Source: Corylus avellana (Eukaryota > Streptophyta > Magnoliopsida > Fagales > Betulaceae). From it: 64,000 nt of DNA. Below the pieces are notes generated by a model. The model had not been told where the DNA came from, did not search any database, and saw only the letters and a list, made by a program, of their open reading frames with translations. A program made the translations under genes and the position numbers. Every line of letters begins with the position of its first letter. Positions within the stretch are counted from its first letter, which is position 1. The stretch covers positions 28,612,358-28,676,357 of the forward strand of contig NC_081542.1 of the NCBI RefSeq assembly GCF_901000735.1, read 5' to 3'. This document shows, piece after piece, positions 20,370-32,375 of this stretch.

Positions 20370-22990
20370 AATTTTATTTTTTTTTAAATAGAAAGAGGGA
20401 AAAAGGGCTACAAGGGAAGATCTTTCCCACTTCTGATCCGCAAGGAAGAGAGAATAGGAGATTCCGTGGGAATGCTTCCAAAAACAAGATGGGAAGCGGC
20501 CTATTGAGCTAAAGCATGTGCACGAAAATTGGCACATCTGAACACTTTCAAAGCATTCCAACTTTGAAAGGAAGAAAGAGCTAAACTAATATCAGAGATA
20601 CAATTAGCAAAAGACCAAGACAAAAAAAAAAAAAAAAAAAGTAGGGCTGTTTATGGCCAAAACAAAAAGAAGAGCATCCCCTTTCAAAAAAAGTTGATCA
20701 CACCCTGAAAAAACTGCCAAACGTGTCGCCAACAAAGCTACAGAGGCTTCTCCTTGTAGCACATTAGTAGAGAGAAGTTTAAGAGTAGCAGCACCAACAA
20801 TATCACCTTTTTCATCACTAAGCACCACTGCCGCTACTGCAAAAGACTCCTTTGCTGCTACATCAAAATTGCATTTAAAACAGCCTACAGCCGGAGGCAC
20901 CCACAAAGAGGGAAGGGCAAGCTCGCGCCAAGCTTCTATCTGATGATTCAGACTTGTAGAAATATGAAAAATAGCTGCATTTGTGGAGTGCTGAAGGCCA
21001 TCATGGATAAGCAAATTCCTAGACCTCCAAATAAGATCCAAAACAAGGGCAGCAAAGAGCTGGAACTTTCTAACCTCAGACTTCGGAATGCCAAGAGAAA
21101 TAACAGGAGAAAGGATTGCTAAAATCCAATTAGAGATGGGTTGAGAAGCATATGCAGTGAGATATAAACCAATCTGCCAAGGGGAAGAGCTCCATAAAAC
21201 TCTAGCTAAGTCATAATTAAGGAAAATGTGGGATAAAGTTTCCAAAGTACCCTTACAAAAAGGACACACCCAAGCAATTGGGTCTTCAGAAACAACAAAA
21301 CGGCTGATCAAAGCCCTTGAAGGCAAAATATTCCAAGCAACCTTCCATAATAGGTGTTTCAACCTTGCTTGAATTTTGAGTCCCCAAAGAGACAACCAAG
21401 CATCCGAGGGAAGGGGAGAGGGCTTGCCACTAGTTGAGAGCAAGAGCTCATGCGCAGATTTAACAGAAAATAGCCCTGAAGGAGAGGAGATCCAAGTCCA
21501 CTTATCAAAAGAAGGAATAAGAGGAAGATGAATGCTGAGAATCTTATTCATTGTAGAAGGATCAAAGAGTTCTTGCAAAAGGAGAGAATTCCAAACTCTT
21601 TCTCCTGGAATAATGAGATCAGCCACAATGAAAGTGGGAAGCACCAACAGATTTTCATTAGGAAATGGTCTGAAACTTGGTTGCAAAGGGATCCATGGAG
21701 AGGACCAAATATCCACATTCAATCCACAGGAAATAGAAATACAAGCACCATGTGCCACCACCTTTCTATTTTTCATCAACCATTTCCAAATCCAAGAGGA
21801 GCTGGGATTGGGCGAGGCATTTAAGAAAGACACACATTGCTTAAGAGACTTTCCCCTAAGGGAATCCACCCAAAGAAGAGCCTGATTTGAGGTCATCTTC
21901 CAACCTAGCCTTGCAAGAAGGGAATTATTAAGAGCTTCCATCGATCGAATTCCTAAACCACCCAAAGACTTCGGCTTGCAAATATTATCCCAAGATAAAA
22001 GAGAAAGATTATGCTTCTTTTCCTGAGGAAAACCCCACCAAAATTTTCTCATGCCAGAGTTGATAGCGGAGCACAAAGACTTCGGGAGAAGAAATAACAA
22101 CATAAGATAAGTTGGGATAGCATTTGCCACTAATTTAATTAAAGTGGTTATGTTGCTTGACACAAGAGTCTTGCTTTCCAACCTGAGAATTTAGCAAAAA
22201 TCCTATCTTTGAGATCAATGAAGGAGTCTTGCTTCTTTCTATGCAAGAAAAGAGGGATCCCCAGATATTTTGCTTGGGCAGGAATTTGGGCCAAAATCAT
22301 AATCCCATTAATAGAAGATTTGCGGCTAAGGGAGCAGTTTTTGCTGAAAAGAACTGCAGATTTAGCCAAGTTGAGGTGCTGTCCAGACCAAGCAGAATAA
22401 ATGTTAAGACAATTTAGAATCACCTGAGCTTCAGAGACTCTAGAAAAAATAATCACATCATCTGCAAATAAAAGATGAGAAATAAGAGGGCACATTCTAG
22501 CCATTTTTATACCATGAAGCAGACCCAAATTCTCCTCTCGTTTAATTAATCTAGAAAGACTCTCAGACCCCATAATAAAGAGAAATGGAGAGAGAGAATC
22601 TCCTTGACACAATCCACGAGAAGGAGAGAAATTACCAAAAGGAGCATCATCAAGTAGAATAGAGAAAGAAGAGGTAGTGATGCATTGACGGATCCATTGT
22701 ACCCAAATAGGATGAAACCCCAACAAGTTTAAAATCTTCAACAAAAAATCCCACTCCATAGAATCAAAAGCTTTAGCCATGTCCAACTTCAAAGCCATTA
22801 AGCCTTCATTTCCTTTCTTTTGCTTCATAGTATGAATTAATTTATGAGCAAGAATAGTATTGTCATGAATAGATCTACCTTTCAAAAAAGCCGATTGAGT
22901 AGGAGAAATGATCTTATGCAAGATAGGCTTAAATCTATTAGATAAGATTTTTGAGACAATCTTATAATTGAAATTGGTAAGATAGGCCTA
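20370..22990 (-). pseudogene. LINE (L1 type): RT, zinc finger and RNase H region
   Basis: Read on the minus strand. From 22921 the RT part shows SAFLKGRSIHDN, LDMAKAFDSMEWDF, GNFSPSRGLCQGDSLSPFLF and the catalytic LFADDVIIF. A frameshift near 22150-22190 leads into the C-terminal half (22181-20604) with WWGFPQEKKH, LGIRSMEALNNSLLARLGW, a zinc-finger segment (WVCPFCKGTLETLSHIF) and an RNase H-like start (FKCNFDVAAKESF). Its end continues in another frame to about 20400, before a T-run at 20373-20385 that is the poly(A) tail. The 5' half of ORF2 and ORF1 are missing. Confidence 0.92.
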
Positions 22991-23204
22991 ACTAGATGCA
23001 TGCAACCTACTTCCCAAGGTCTGCATCAAAATTAACCATGGGACTTGGGAATTGGGATACACTCTTTCATTAATTTGAAAGCTATTTCCCTTATTATCAT
23101 ATCAGCATCCAAAAAGCTGCTTTTCATCTGTCTCTTCTAACCCTGTTCTTTCTGACATCCTTCAAAGGTTCAAAGGTATGCATGCCTTTAAATTTCTATT
23201 TCTT

Positions 23205-23235
<31 letters not shown>

Positions 23236-23706
23236 TATACACAAATGCAGTCATGCATTCTTTCAGTGTCAATATTTTTCTTGCTAGGCTCAGAGCTTTT
23301 GTAATGCCTAGACAAATTCCACCATTCTTTTCTTGCCTTCTACTATATGATTTTGGGCCCTTTTGTAATATTTATTCACGAAAGGTTATGGTATCTGCAT
23401 TTGTAATGCTGCTAAACATTTTTTTTATTAGAAATACGATGATTGTCCATTAATCAAATTCTTAATGTTTGATCCAAGTGATCACTTCAAACATCTGAGT
23501 TCTGTATGGGTTTCTTCCATTTGTTTTAGATTAGGTTAGATAGATGATGGGTAAAATTGCTAAAGAAAAAAGGATATGCAACTACATGTAGCTCTCTCTT
23601 TTTTCTTTTTTGGTTCTTTTCTTTTTTATTTATAAATGTTTTGTTAGAAGGTAGGAAGTGCATGTAGCCCTGCCTTTTTTGATAAATTATATGGAATTTT
23701 TTTAGA

Positions 23707-23917
23707 TGAGTAATGCTATAAGTAAGAATTTTGTCCCGCTTTTATTCCCAAAGATAATATGGCTTCTTCTTCTTCTTTCTTTCTTTTTCTTTTTTTTTTT
23801 TTTTTTTTTAAGTAGGTAATGTGTCTTTTAAAATTACTATTAGATTATCTAATGGTAATTTTAAAAGTCACATCATCTTTTAGAGATAAACATCCTACTT
23901 ATAACATTACTCTTTTA
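23707..23917. mobile_element. MITE with GAGTAATGCTATAAGTAAG ends
   Basis: The left end GAGTAATGCTATAAGTAAG returns as a reverse complement (CCTACTTATAACATTACTC) at about 23899-23917. A second, inner pair (TTTTAAAATTA) closes a hairpin near the centre. Its left end is also present in copy A up to the N gap. Confidence 0.65.
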
Positions 23918-24436
23918 AAGTAATATTGTAGATTTTAAAACTTGTATTCTGTTCACTCGTAGACATTGCATTAGGCATGACATACAAATCAACCATTATA
24001 TAAAAAATAAAAAATAAAAAAACTAATTTTTACTGTCATATCATTTTTAGCCATCCTCAAAATATCGAGATAAAGGGCTTTGTACTTTTATTTTACCCTC
24101 CCTCCTAACCTTATATGTATTACCCAAACATATATATAGAAACTCTAATATGGAGCAAAATATTTCTGTGAAGCTTTTTGTTCCATACAATTTGATAATA
24201 TGTTTTTTCTGGGTTTGGCACGACAACATCAGGCAGTGAGCCGGTAGTCTAATAAAAAGTAATTTATACACCACATTTCAATCGACCCTTGAATTTTTTT
24301 TATTATTATTTTAATAATGCCAGATAAAAAGTGTCATATCAATAAAATAAAATAGAAGTATAATTTTCAATATTTATCCTATAAAAATAGATGCAAATGA
24401 TGAGTAATACTAAAAACTACATCTTTATCCCACCAT

Positions 24437-24815
24437 TGAGGGCCGGCTCAACCCTTAGGCGGATTAGGTGGCCGCCTAGGGCCCCCAATTAATAAATATT
24501 AATAAAAAGAAATGAAAACCCTTATTACCGTGCTTATTCTTTTATTAATGACTAATCATAATAAAGAAGTAATTTAAAAAAGGCGCCCAATTAATCTATT
24601 CATTTCTATAAAAAATTAAAAGTTAAAAAAAAAAATTATAGCCAAAATTTCGTAAAGCAATAAATTTTGCATTCCAAAAAGCGAGAAGAAAGATTTTTAA
24701 ATAAAAATATAATATTAATATTAAAATAAATATTATTTAATTAATATTTAAATATAAGAAAAATATCTCATTTAAACTTTTCGTCCTAGGCCTCAAAATA
24801 TATCGAGCCGCCCCT
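24437..24815. mobile_element. Probable hAT-type MITE
   Basis: The left end AGGGCCGGCTCAACC and the right end TCGAGCCGCCCCT are imperfect inverted repeats of the kind seen in plant hAT MITEs. I could not find an exact 8-base target duplication, so the class is tentative. Confidence 0.45.
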
Positions 24816-25422
24816 ATCCACTATCTTATCATACTGACGTGACAAGGCTAATCAATAAGATAAAATAGTGATGAGTGCATGTTACACTTACCCAAATCCA
24901 TCACCCCATCACAGTCCCCATTCTTTTCTGCAAGATTAATTTTCCAGTTATTAATTAAATAAAAGTTTAATTTTAGTAATTAAGCACAAACCATGTGGCT
25001 GCCCTGGTTGTTGTCAAGTCTCACTATTTTCCTTTCCTCGATTTGTTGGTGATTTCAAAATGATTTATAACGCGTATCTGTCCTCGAATTTAAATAGCGT
25101 CAATGACTTTTAGAATTCTGGATTCCTCGAAGAAAAATCCATAATTAAAAGGGAAAAATAGCTCATCAAAATCAGACTTAAATAAAAATAATAAAAAAAT
25201 AAAAAAATGTTATTTAGTAGACTATTATACGATTCTCATACAATTGGACTTAGTGGTGGGGAAAATCAGCATTTGAAACTTCACTTACTCCCCACGAACT
25301 TACGCGTCTTTTGCAAACACTCCTCCATTGTTCAAAGTCTCTCACTTTGGTATATCCAACTTTGATTTCCTTCCACTTTTCCCCTTCCGTTGGGATTTTC
25401 TTTATGAAATCCTAACATAGGG

Positions 25423-25522
25423 NNNNNNNNNNNNNNNNNNNNNNNNNNNNNNNNNNNNNNNNNNNNNNNNNNNNNNNNNNNNNNNNNNNNNNNNNNNNNN
25501 NNNNNNNNNNNNNNNNNNNNNN
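25423..25522. other. Assembly gap of 100 N in copy B
   Basis: The left edge matches copy A near 7400 and the right edge matches near 8178, so about 780 bases are hidden by these 100 N. The missing part is the core and right arm of the long-TIR element. Confidence 0.9.
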
Positions 25523-25697
25523 AATAATAACTCATTACATTTGATAGGGCAATTTTTCTATATTTTCAAATCCCAATTTTTGAAATATGCAATTTCAAAC
25601 AATTCATTTTTTTAGATTTGGTTTAAAATTGCACTTATTTTCTATGAAATGGCAATATCGAACACGTACACCTCATCTAATTGTATAACAATTGTTG

Positions 25698-26093
25698 TGT
25701 TACAGTGCTGTTATGTTGCAATGTAATGAAATGAGCAAGAAAAGAAAGAAAAGAAGAAAAGATAGAAAAAGAAGGGATGATTCTTATTGAAAATGCCACT
25801 TCGAGGGTAGCCCAACCTCCTAGCACATTCGAGAGTGCAATTCTCCCAATTCAAGAATGAACTTTACAACTCCAAAAGCTAAACTTTACAAATGAATAGA
25901 GAACTACTTATAGTTCTCTTACAAGCTAACAACCTCCTAACTGTATTACAACTTCCTCCTAACAACTACAGACTTAGCTACTAGTCCTCTCTGGAAGCCA
26001 CTGCACGTGGAATTATCTTCACACATCTGCCAGCTCAGCACATCATCATCTTCTTGTATCTGCCACTCAACATCATCTTCATAGCTTGTGACA
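25698..26093 (-). repeat. 3' LTR of the Reina-like element
   Basis: It is bounded on the plus strand by TGTTACAGTG and GCTTGTGACA and is the same length as the other LTR at 30693-31088. A purine-rich ACAGGAGAGTAT precedes it on the minus strand at about 26094-26105, the likely polypurine tract. Confidence 0.93.
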
Positions 26094-26106
26094 ATACTCT
26101 CCTGTT

Positions 26107-27667
26107 TCAAAACACCTTGCCCACAAGGTGTGGATAAGCCCTTCTCAAAGCCTGAAATTCCTCCCAAGTGGCATCTTTAGTAGATTGCCCTGCCCACCTA
26201 ATGAGAACTTCAGTGATTGCATGATTGTCTTTAGCTCTAGACCTTCTGGCCAACACAGCGACTGGTTCAGGCTGAATAATTCCAGCTTCATTCACAGGAG
26301 GCAGTGTAGGAATAGTAATATTGCGACTCCCTAACTTAGGCTTGAGCAGTGAAACATGAAATACAGGATGTATCTTAGCAGGAAGGCAAACTCAATTCAT
26401 AAGCTACTTCCCCCACTTTCTTAATCACTGAGAAGGGGCCATAAAATCTAGGAGATAATTTCAAGGCCCTTCGAGTACCCAAGGAGCCTTGTCTATAAGG
26501 CTGCAACCTGAGATACACCTGCTGTCCAATTTCTAAAGCCCTTTCTGACCTCCTTAAATCAGCATATTTCTTCATTCTCTGTTGAGCATGTTGAAGATTA
26601 TGCTGCAATAGGGCTAGAATTTCCTCTCTAGACTTCAAAATCTCATCCACAACTGCCACTTGAGTAGTTCCTGGAACATAGGTTAGTAACCTAGGAGGTA
26701 GTCTCCCATACACAGCCTCAAAGGGTGTCATTTTGATGGAAGCTTGCCAACAAGTGTTATACCAATATTCAGCCCAAGGTAACCAAGTTATCCACTGCTT
26801 AGGCCTATCCTGAGCAAAGCACCTCAGATAATTTTCCAGACTCTTATTCACAATCTCAATCTGTCCATCTGTTTGTAGATGATAACTTGTACTCATCTTG
26901 AGTGTGGTTCCCTGCAGTCTAAACAGCTCCTTCGAAAACACACTTGTAAAAGTGGGATCCTTATCAGACACAATTGAAGTGGGCATACCATGGAACTTAA
27001 CAATGTGATTCACAAACAATTGAGCAACTTTAGATGCAGTATAAGGATGAGCTAAAGAAGTGAAATGAGCATACTTAGACAACCTGTCCACCACTACCAA
27101 AACTACAGAATGTCCATTGGAGAAGGGCAAACCTTCCACAAAATCCATGGAAATATCATACCAAATCTGAAATGGGATTGGAAGTGGCTGCAGCAACCCA
27201 GTAGGAGAGGTGTTCTCATGCTTATTCTTCTGACAAACCTCACACTCCCTAATGAACTGTTTAAGATCTTTTTTCATTCCTTTCCAAAAGAAATCCCGTT
27301 TGGCTCTTTGCATTGTTCTCTCAAACTCAGAGTGACCTGCAATAGGATCACTATGAACAAAAGATAAGACTTGAGCTTTAATGATTGGATCCTCCCCAAT
27401 ATAGAGTCTATTTTTATAAAACATCAAACCCTCTCTGTAAGCATACTTATCAGCATTCAACTTATTAGTCAACCATTTAGTAACAAGCTCTTGCATAAGT
27501 GAATCATCTTTATAATGAGTTTTCAACCTAGCCACCCAATCGGAAGTAGGTATTGATAAAAGAACAATGGAGACCTCTTCTGTCCATCCTTCTCTCCTAG
27601 AGAGAGCATCTGCCACTCTATTTTCAGTGCCCTTTTTAAATTCTACTGTAAAATCATACCCCAGCAA
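26107..27667 (-). pseudogene. pol: integrase and chromodomain of the Reina-like element
   Basis: The integrase frame (27667-26375) shows the zinc-binding region (HSEFERTMQRAKRDFFWKG, then CEVCQKNKHE), the core with SMDFVEGLPFS, VSDKDPTFTS and HLQTDGQIEIVN, and a C-terminal GPF-like motif (FYGPFSVIKKVGEVAY). A frameshift at about 26385 separates it from the chromodomain (LIRWAGQSTKDATWEEF, 26295-26107). The HPQTDGQTE motif is altered to HLQTDGQIE. Confidence 0.9.
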
Positions 27668-28933
27668 CTTGGTTATCCACTTCTGTTGGAAAGGAGTTCC
27701 AACCTTCTATTCTAGCAAGAATTTCAAGCTTTGTTGATCTGTTCTGACTACAAAACTTTGTCCTAACAAGTAAGGTCTCCACTTCTGAATTGCAGTCACC
27801 AAAGCCAGCAGCTCCTTCTCATAAGTGGACATAAGAAGAGCTCTCCCTTTCAATGCTCTACTCAAATAAGCAATGGGCTTATTGTGATGCATCAAAACTG
27901 CTCCGATCCCTACTCCACTTGCATCACATTCTATAACAAAGGGTTAAGCAAAGTTGGGCAATGCTAAAACAGGAGAATGAGTTACTACAGTCTTTAAGCT
28001 TTGAAAAGCCTCCTTGGCAACCTCATCCCAAGTAAATGCATTCTTTTTCAACATGGCAGTTAATGGAGCAGCAATAGAACCATATCCCTTGATAAACCTT
28101 CTATAGTAACCTGTCAAACCCAAGAAGCCTCTCAAAGCTTTTATGTTGGTTGGAAATGCCCACTCAACCATAGCTTGAATTTTCCCTGGATCAGCTGTTA
28201 CCCCATCAGCTGAGACAATATGGCCCAAATAATCCACCCTTGCACATCCAAATCTACACTTTGACATCTTGGCAAATAACTTGTGTCTCCTCAAAATGTC
28301 TAAGGCCATGTGTAAATGTTGTCTACGTGTGTTTACATCCTTACTAAAGATGAGAATGTCATCAAAAAATACCAAGATAAACTTCCGGAGATAAGGTTGG
28401 AAAATATGATTCATTAGACTTTGGAAGGTAGAAGGAGCATTAGTTAAACCAAAAGGCATAACCAAAAACTCATAATGACCATCATGTGTCCTAAAAGCAA
28501 TCTTAGGAATATCCTTTTCCACTACTCGAATCTGGTGATAACCAGAGATCAAATCCAATTTAGAAAAAATTGTAGATCCAAACAGCTCATCCAACAATTC
28601 ATCTACAGCTGGAATTGGAAAACTATCTTTAATAGTTACCTTGTTGAGAGCTCTGTAATCCATGCACATCCTCCAAGTTCCATCAGCTTTCCTCACCAAA
28701 ATTACTGGAGCAGAGAAGGGACTGGTACTATGTCGAATTACACCAGATTGCAGCAAGCCTTTAACAATCTTCTCAATCTCCTCCTTCTGAAAAAATGGAT
28801 ACCTGTAAGGCCTGACTGAAACAGGTTGCTCCCCTTCTTTCAAGGTAATAGCATGGTCATGTGATCTAGATGGCGGAAGCTCAGTAGGAACTTGAAAAAC
28901 ATCTTTAAATTCTTCAAGAATATCACTGAACAA
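27668..28933 (-). pseudogene. pol: reverse transcriptase and RNase H of the Reina-like element
   Basis: The RT frame (28933-27944) contains RPYRYPFFQKEEIE, MCMDYRALNKVTIKD, MPFGLTNAPSTFQSLMN and the catalytic region FFDDILIFSKD. The tyrosine or valine usual before DD is here Phe. After a stop near 27944, RNase H continues (KPIAYLSRALKGRALLMSTYEKE, 27895-27707), then another break, and TENRVADALSRR opens the integrase frame. Confidence 0.9.
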
Positions 28934-29065
28934 ACCCTCTTCCTCATTCTAAACTTGCTGCTCTTCCTGTCCCTCAGCATTGATAAGCTGTAGCATAATT
29001 CCTTTGCTACTTTTCTTCAACCACTTATTAGACCTCCCATCCTCAAAAGTTAAGGGAGGACCTTG

Positions 29066-30505
29066 CTACAAACCCTTCAAACAGCACTTCGCTTCACCAA
29101 ACTGAAACTCCATAGTTAAATGCCCAAAGTCCCATAAAATTGGACTCAACAATCTCAGCCACTGTATGCCTAAAACCATATCACACCCTACTAATGGTAG
29201 AATATACAAATCCACCCTAAAGTTTGTCCTTTGAATTTTAATACACAAGTCTGAACTCCTCCCTGGACTTCTTACTGTTTGACCATTAGCCACCTTCACC
29301 ATAATAGCATCCCTATTGGAGCTCACAATTCCTAGTTTTTCAGCTAACTATGAATCCATAAAATTGTGAGTACTCCCTGAATCAATGAGAATAATCACCT
29401 GCTGCCCTTTCAAAACTCCCATAACTCTCATTGTTCTAGGATTTGGAGTTCATGTAATAGCATTGAGAGATATCTCAGGGTCTGCATCCAGAAAAAAATT
29501 TCCCTGGATCCTCCTCTTCTTGGTCAGGAGTAGTCATCCCCATAACCCTTTTCAGTCCTTCCACTTCTTCAATTAAGAATAGCTTAGGTACAGCACACAC
29601 ATGACCTCTACTCCATTTATCATCACATGAGTAACATAAGCCCTTTTTCCTCCTCTCATCCATTTGAGCATGAGAAATTTTCTGAACTGGAACTATTGCT
29701 TAGGATTATCATTAACAAACCCTTTGGTCTGATTATTACCTCCAAAACCCCCCTGATTTTTCCTTGGTGCATTATAAAACTGCACTCTATTCCCAATTGA
29801 ATTTCCACTTTTAATGGCTACATAACTACTATCATTTCCCACTCCTTGATTTCTCCAAACAGGCTTTGATCTACTGTTAGTTGCTAGACATTCCTCCTGA
29901 ATCCGTGCCAAAGCATAAGCATCATTCAAGGTCTTGGGATTAAACATCCTCACAGGCAATCGAATGTCATCTCTCAAACCCCCCAAAAACATACTCAGTT
30001 TGTGAGAATCAATCAACAGTAAGACTTTATTTGCCAATATTTCAAACTAAGTTTTATATTCATCTAAAGAGCCAACTTGTTTCAGTTTAGATAGGGTCTC
30101 CATAGGATCATCATATGCCCCCTTACCGAATCTAACTTGAATAGCAATCAAAAAATCATTCCAACTAGACAGATTATTAGTATTTCTTAAGGCTTGAAAC
30201 CATGATAAGGCCTTACCTGCCATGTGGAATGCAGTAATCCTCAATTTCTACCTTTCTTGAATGTCATAAAATTCAAAGAATTGCTCGGCTTTATAACACC
30301 ATGAATCTGGGTCGTCACCATTGAAAGTTGGGAATTCCAACCTAATAGCCATAGTGTGAATCTCATCAACACTTTTTCCCCACTGTTGAGCAACCCCACA
30401 ACTAGAAACTGTAGCATCCTCCCCCACATTCTGGCGAACAAGCAGCTTCTCTTGATGCTTGTCCTTGGCCAAGATTGATGTCATCATTCCCATGAACTTA
30501 TCCAA
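29066..30505 (-). pseudogene. gag and protease of the Reina-like element
   Basis: Gag begins at ATG 30505 and runs in pieces (30505-30248, 30244-30047, 30037-29693) separated by stops in one reading direction. It includes FPTFNGDDPDSWCYKAEQFF and a zinc knuckle (CYSCDDKWSRGHVC, about 29640-29600). The protease is at about 29360-29066: the DSG-like active site lies near 29370 (DSGSTHNFMDS, which is followed by a stop) and DMVLGIQWL near the end. At least five stops or frameshifts are present. Confidence 0.85.
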
Positions 30506-30674
30506 TGTCGTTTCATCTCAGGGATATCCTTCATATCCTTTCTTAGCTCCAAAATCTCACTTTGGACTTATTTTAACTGCCGGCCCTGCTCACAGAGTGT
30601 ATCTTCTGCCATTGTAAAACTATTTTTCATGTAACGAAAGGAAGAGAAAAGAAAATATACGAACCAAATGGATC

Positions 30675-30692
30675 AAGGGCTTTGATAAAACT
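30675..30692 (-). other. Decayed primer binding site
   Basis: Next to the 5' LTR the minus strand reads TTTTATCAAAGCCC. It aligns with the initiator-Met primer TGGTATCAGAGCC at about ten of thirteen positions. Either the site decayed or another tRNA is used. Confidence 0.5.
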
Positions 30693-31088
30693 TGTTACAG
30701 TGCTGTTATCTTGCACTGTAATGAAATGAGCAAGAAAAGAAAGAAAAGAAGAAAAGATAGAAAAAGAAGGGATGCTTCTTAATGAAAAAGCCACTTCGAG
30801 GGTAGCCCAACCTCCTAGCACATTCGAGAGTGCAATTCTCCCAGTTCAAGAATGAACTTTACAACTCCAAAAGCTAAACTTTACAAATGAAGAGAGAACT
30901 ACTTATAGTTCTCTTACAAGCTAACAACCTCCTAACTGTATTACAACTTCCTCCTAACAACTACAAACTTAGCTACTAGTCCTCTCTGGAAGCTACTGCA
31001 CGTGGAATTATCTTCACACATCTGCCAGCTCAGCACATCATCATCTTCTTGTATCTGCCACTCAGCATCATCTTCATAGCTTGTGACA
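30693..31088 (-). repeat. 5' LTR of the Reina-like element
   Basis: It is 396 bases and matches 25698-26093 except at about ten positions. On the minus strand an AACTATAAGTAG box (about 30903-30914) is a plausible TATA element. Confidence 0.93.
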
Positions 31089-31158
31089 TGTTGATTGTAT
31101 AATGAGAAATAAAACCATTTTGTGAGTCATGAAAGGGATAAAAAACGAAGAGATAAAG

Positions 31159-31312
31159 GGAAAAGGATCCTCTCTATTTCAAAATCCCTCAATTTTCTTC
31201 ATTTAATGCATTTTGAAGGGTAGTATTGTCCAAAAATTTTAATGATGGTAGTGCATTAAATGCAATACCCTTCAAAATGCACTAAATGGAGGAAATTGAG
31301 AGGATCATTTTC
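31159..31312. mobile_element. Foldback MITE, copy B
   Basis: It is the counterpart of 8420-8570, with arms around TTTAATGCATTTTGAAGGGTA returning as a reverse complement about 70 bases later. Confidence 0.6.
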
Positions 31313-31414
31313 CGAGATTAAAGGATCTACCTTTCCGGTTATTAATTAGCCAAAATCTTCTTCACCCCTTTCAACTTTTTAAATAAATGCACGTTTTGGT
31401 TAAAGCTGTAGTAT

Positions 31415-31528
31415 TCTTTTTTCTTTTTCTTTTTAACATGTCCGCACAAGACGCTGAGAATGACTCAAACTAGTGACCTCTACTTCATGAGACGTAGTCC
31501 TTAGCCGGTTGAGCTACCCTTGGAGACC
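31415..31528 (-). mobile_element. tRNA-derived SINE, copy B
   Basis: This is the counterpart of 8674-8777 by position and sequence: minus-strand GGTCTCCAAGGGTAGCTCAA, box-B-like GTTTGAGTCA and an A-tail seen as T-rich sequence at about 31418-31434. Confidence 0.7.
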
Positions 31529-31729
31529 TATTTTCAAGATTCTAAGGAATAAGTAGTTTGAGGATTTTTGTAAACAAAATCCCGTCTCTTGTGGCATAAG
31601 GGATCTAATCTTACCCAAAGAGTTTTTCTCATGTTGAATTAATTCTGAGTGTTTCAAAAGCAAACGTTTATGCTTAGACTTCCTTCTGTAATCGCCAAAT
31701 GAACTAATTTTACTTTCATGGGAGTCTTA

Positions 31730-31839
31730 GGGTGTGTTTAAGATTGCAATTTTGCAAAAATAATCTGTGTTTTTAAAAGATATAACAAAACGTAAGACGT
31801 TTGGCATTACAATTTAAAAAGCACTTAATTTAAAATAGA

Positions 31840-31892
<53 letters not shown>

Positions 31893-32261
31893 ATTTCAAT
31901 AAGCAAGCTAGGGGATACTTATTTGAAAAAGTGTGAATTTAAACCAAAATCATGAATTGTGTTTTTAAAAGATATAACAAAACGTAAGACGTTTGACATT
32001 GCAATTTAAAAAGCACTTAATTTAAAATAGAAAAGAAAATCTGCGATTTCAATAAGCAGGCTAGGGGATACTTATTTGAAAAAGTGCGAATTTAAACCAA
32101 AATCATGAATTCGCATAGCAAATATTTAATAAAAAAAAACTTTTTAACATGTTTTACCAAACGTCTTTGCGATTTTAAAAAGTAGAGATTTCAAAAACGC
32201 TATTTTGAAAAACGCTATTTTTAAAATCGCACTTATTGAAACCGCAATCCCAAACATACCC
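31730..32261. mobile_element. Tourist-like MITE (PIF/Harbinger), copy B only
   Basis: It is flanked by TTA on both sides (31727-31729 and 32262-32264). Copy A has a single TTA at the same place (GTCTTAAGCTC, about 8986-8996), giving the empty site. The ends GGGTGTGTTTAAGATTGC and GCAATCCCAAACATACCC are inverted repeats. The inside contains a duplicated block of roughly 150 bases (around TAAGACGTTTG and CTAGGGGATACTTA) and a TA microsatellite at 31849-31890. The 3-base TTA duplication and GGG ends fit Tourist elements. Confidence 0.88.
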
Positions 32262-32375
32262 TTAAGCTCATTCATATTCAACTGGGTTTTCATCGTTTTT
32301 TTCACCGCTGATCTGACATCCTCATAACTCTCACGTAAGTCCATAATTTTGTGCAGAGACTCAACAAAAGTACGT

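Larger units (their letters stand above)
23103..25422. repeat. Left part of segmental duplication, copy B
   Basis: 23103-23757 matches 1-664. 23758-25099 has no visible partner because copy A has a gap there. 25100-25422 matches 7078 onward. No gene is seen. It contains MITEs at about 23707-23917 and 24437-24815. The site where the chromovirus sits in copy A is empty here (near 25099). Confidence 0.85.
25698..31088 (-). mobile_element. Ty3/gypsy LTR retrotransposon, Reina-like chromovirus
   Basis: This is a 5391-base element with two 396-base LTRs, flanked by the duplication TGTTG (25693-25697 and 31089-31093). Copy A has the empty site at about 8345-8352. Its short LTRs, order (gag, protease, RT, RNase H, integrase, chromodomain) and RT sequence (GLTGYYRRFIKGYG) fit the Reina lineage. 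The LTRs differ at about 10 of 396 bases by eye. Gag and pol are cut by several stops, so it is not autonomous. Its insertion interrupted the MITE-rich flank upstream of the CAT pseudogene. Confidence 0.94.
31089..31729. repeat. Segmental duplication, copy B, flank after the Reina insertion
   Basis: This matches 8349-8990 of copy A, including the foldback MITE (31159-31312) and the SINE (31415-31528). No gene is seen. Confidence 0.85.
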
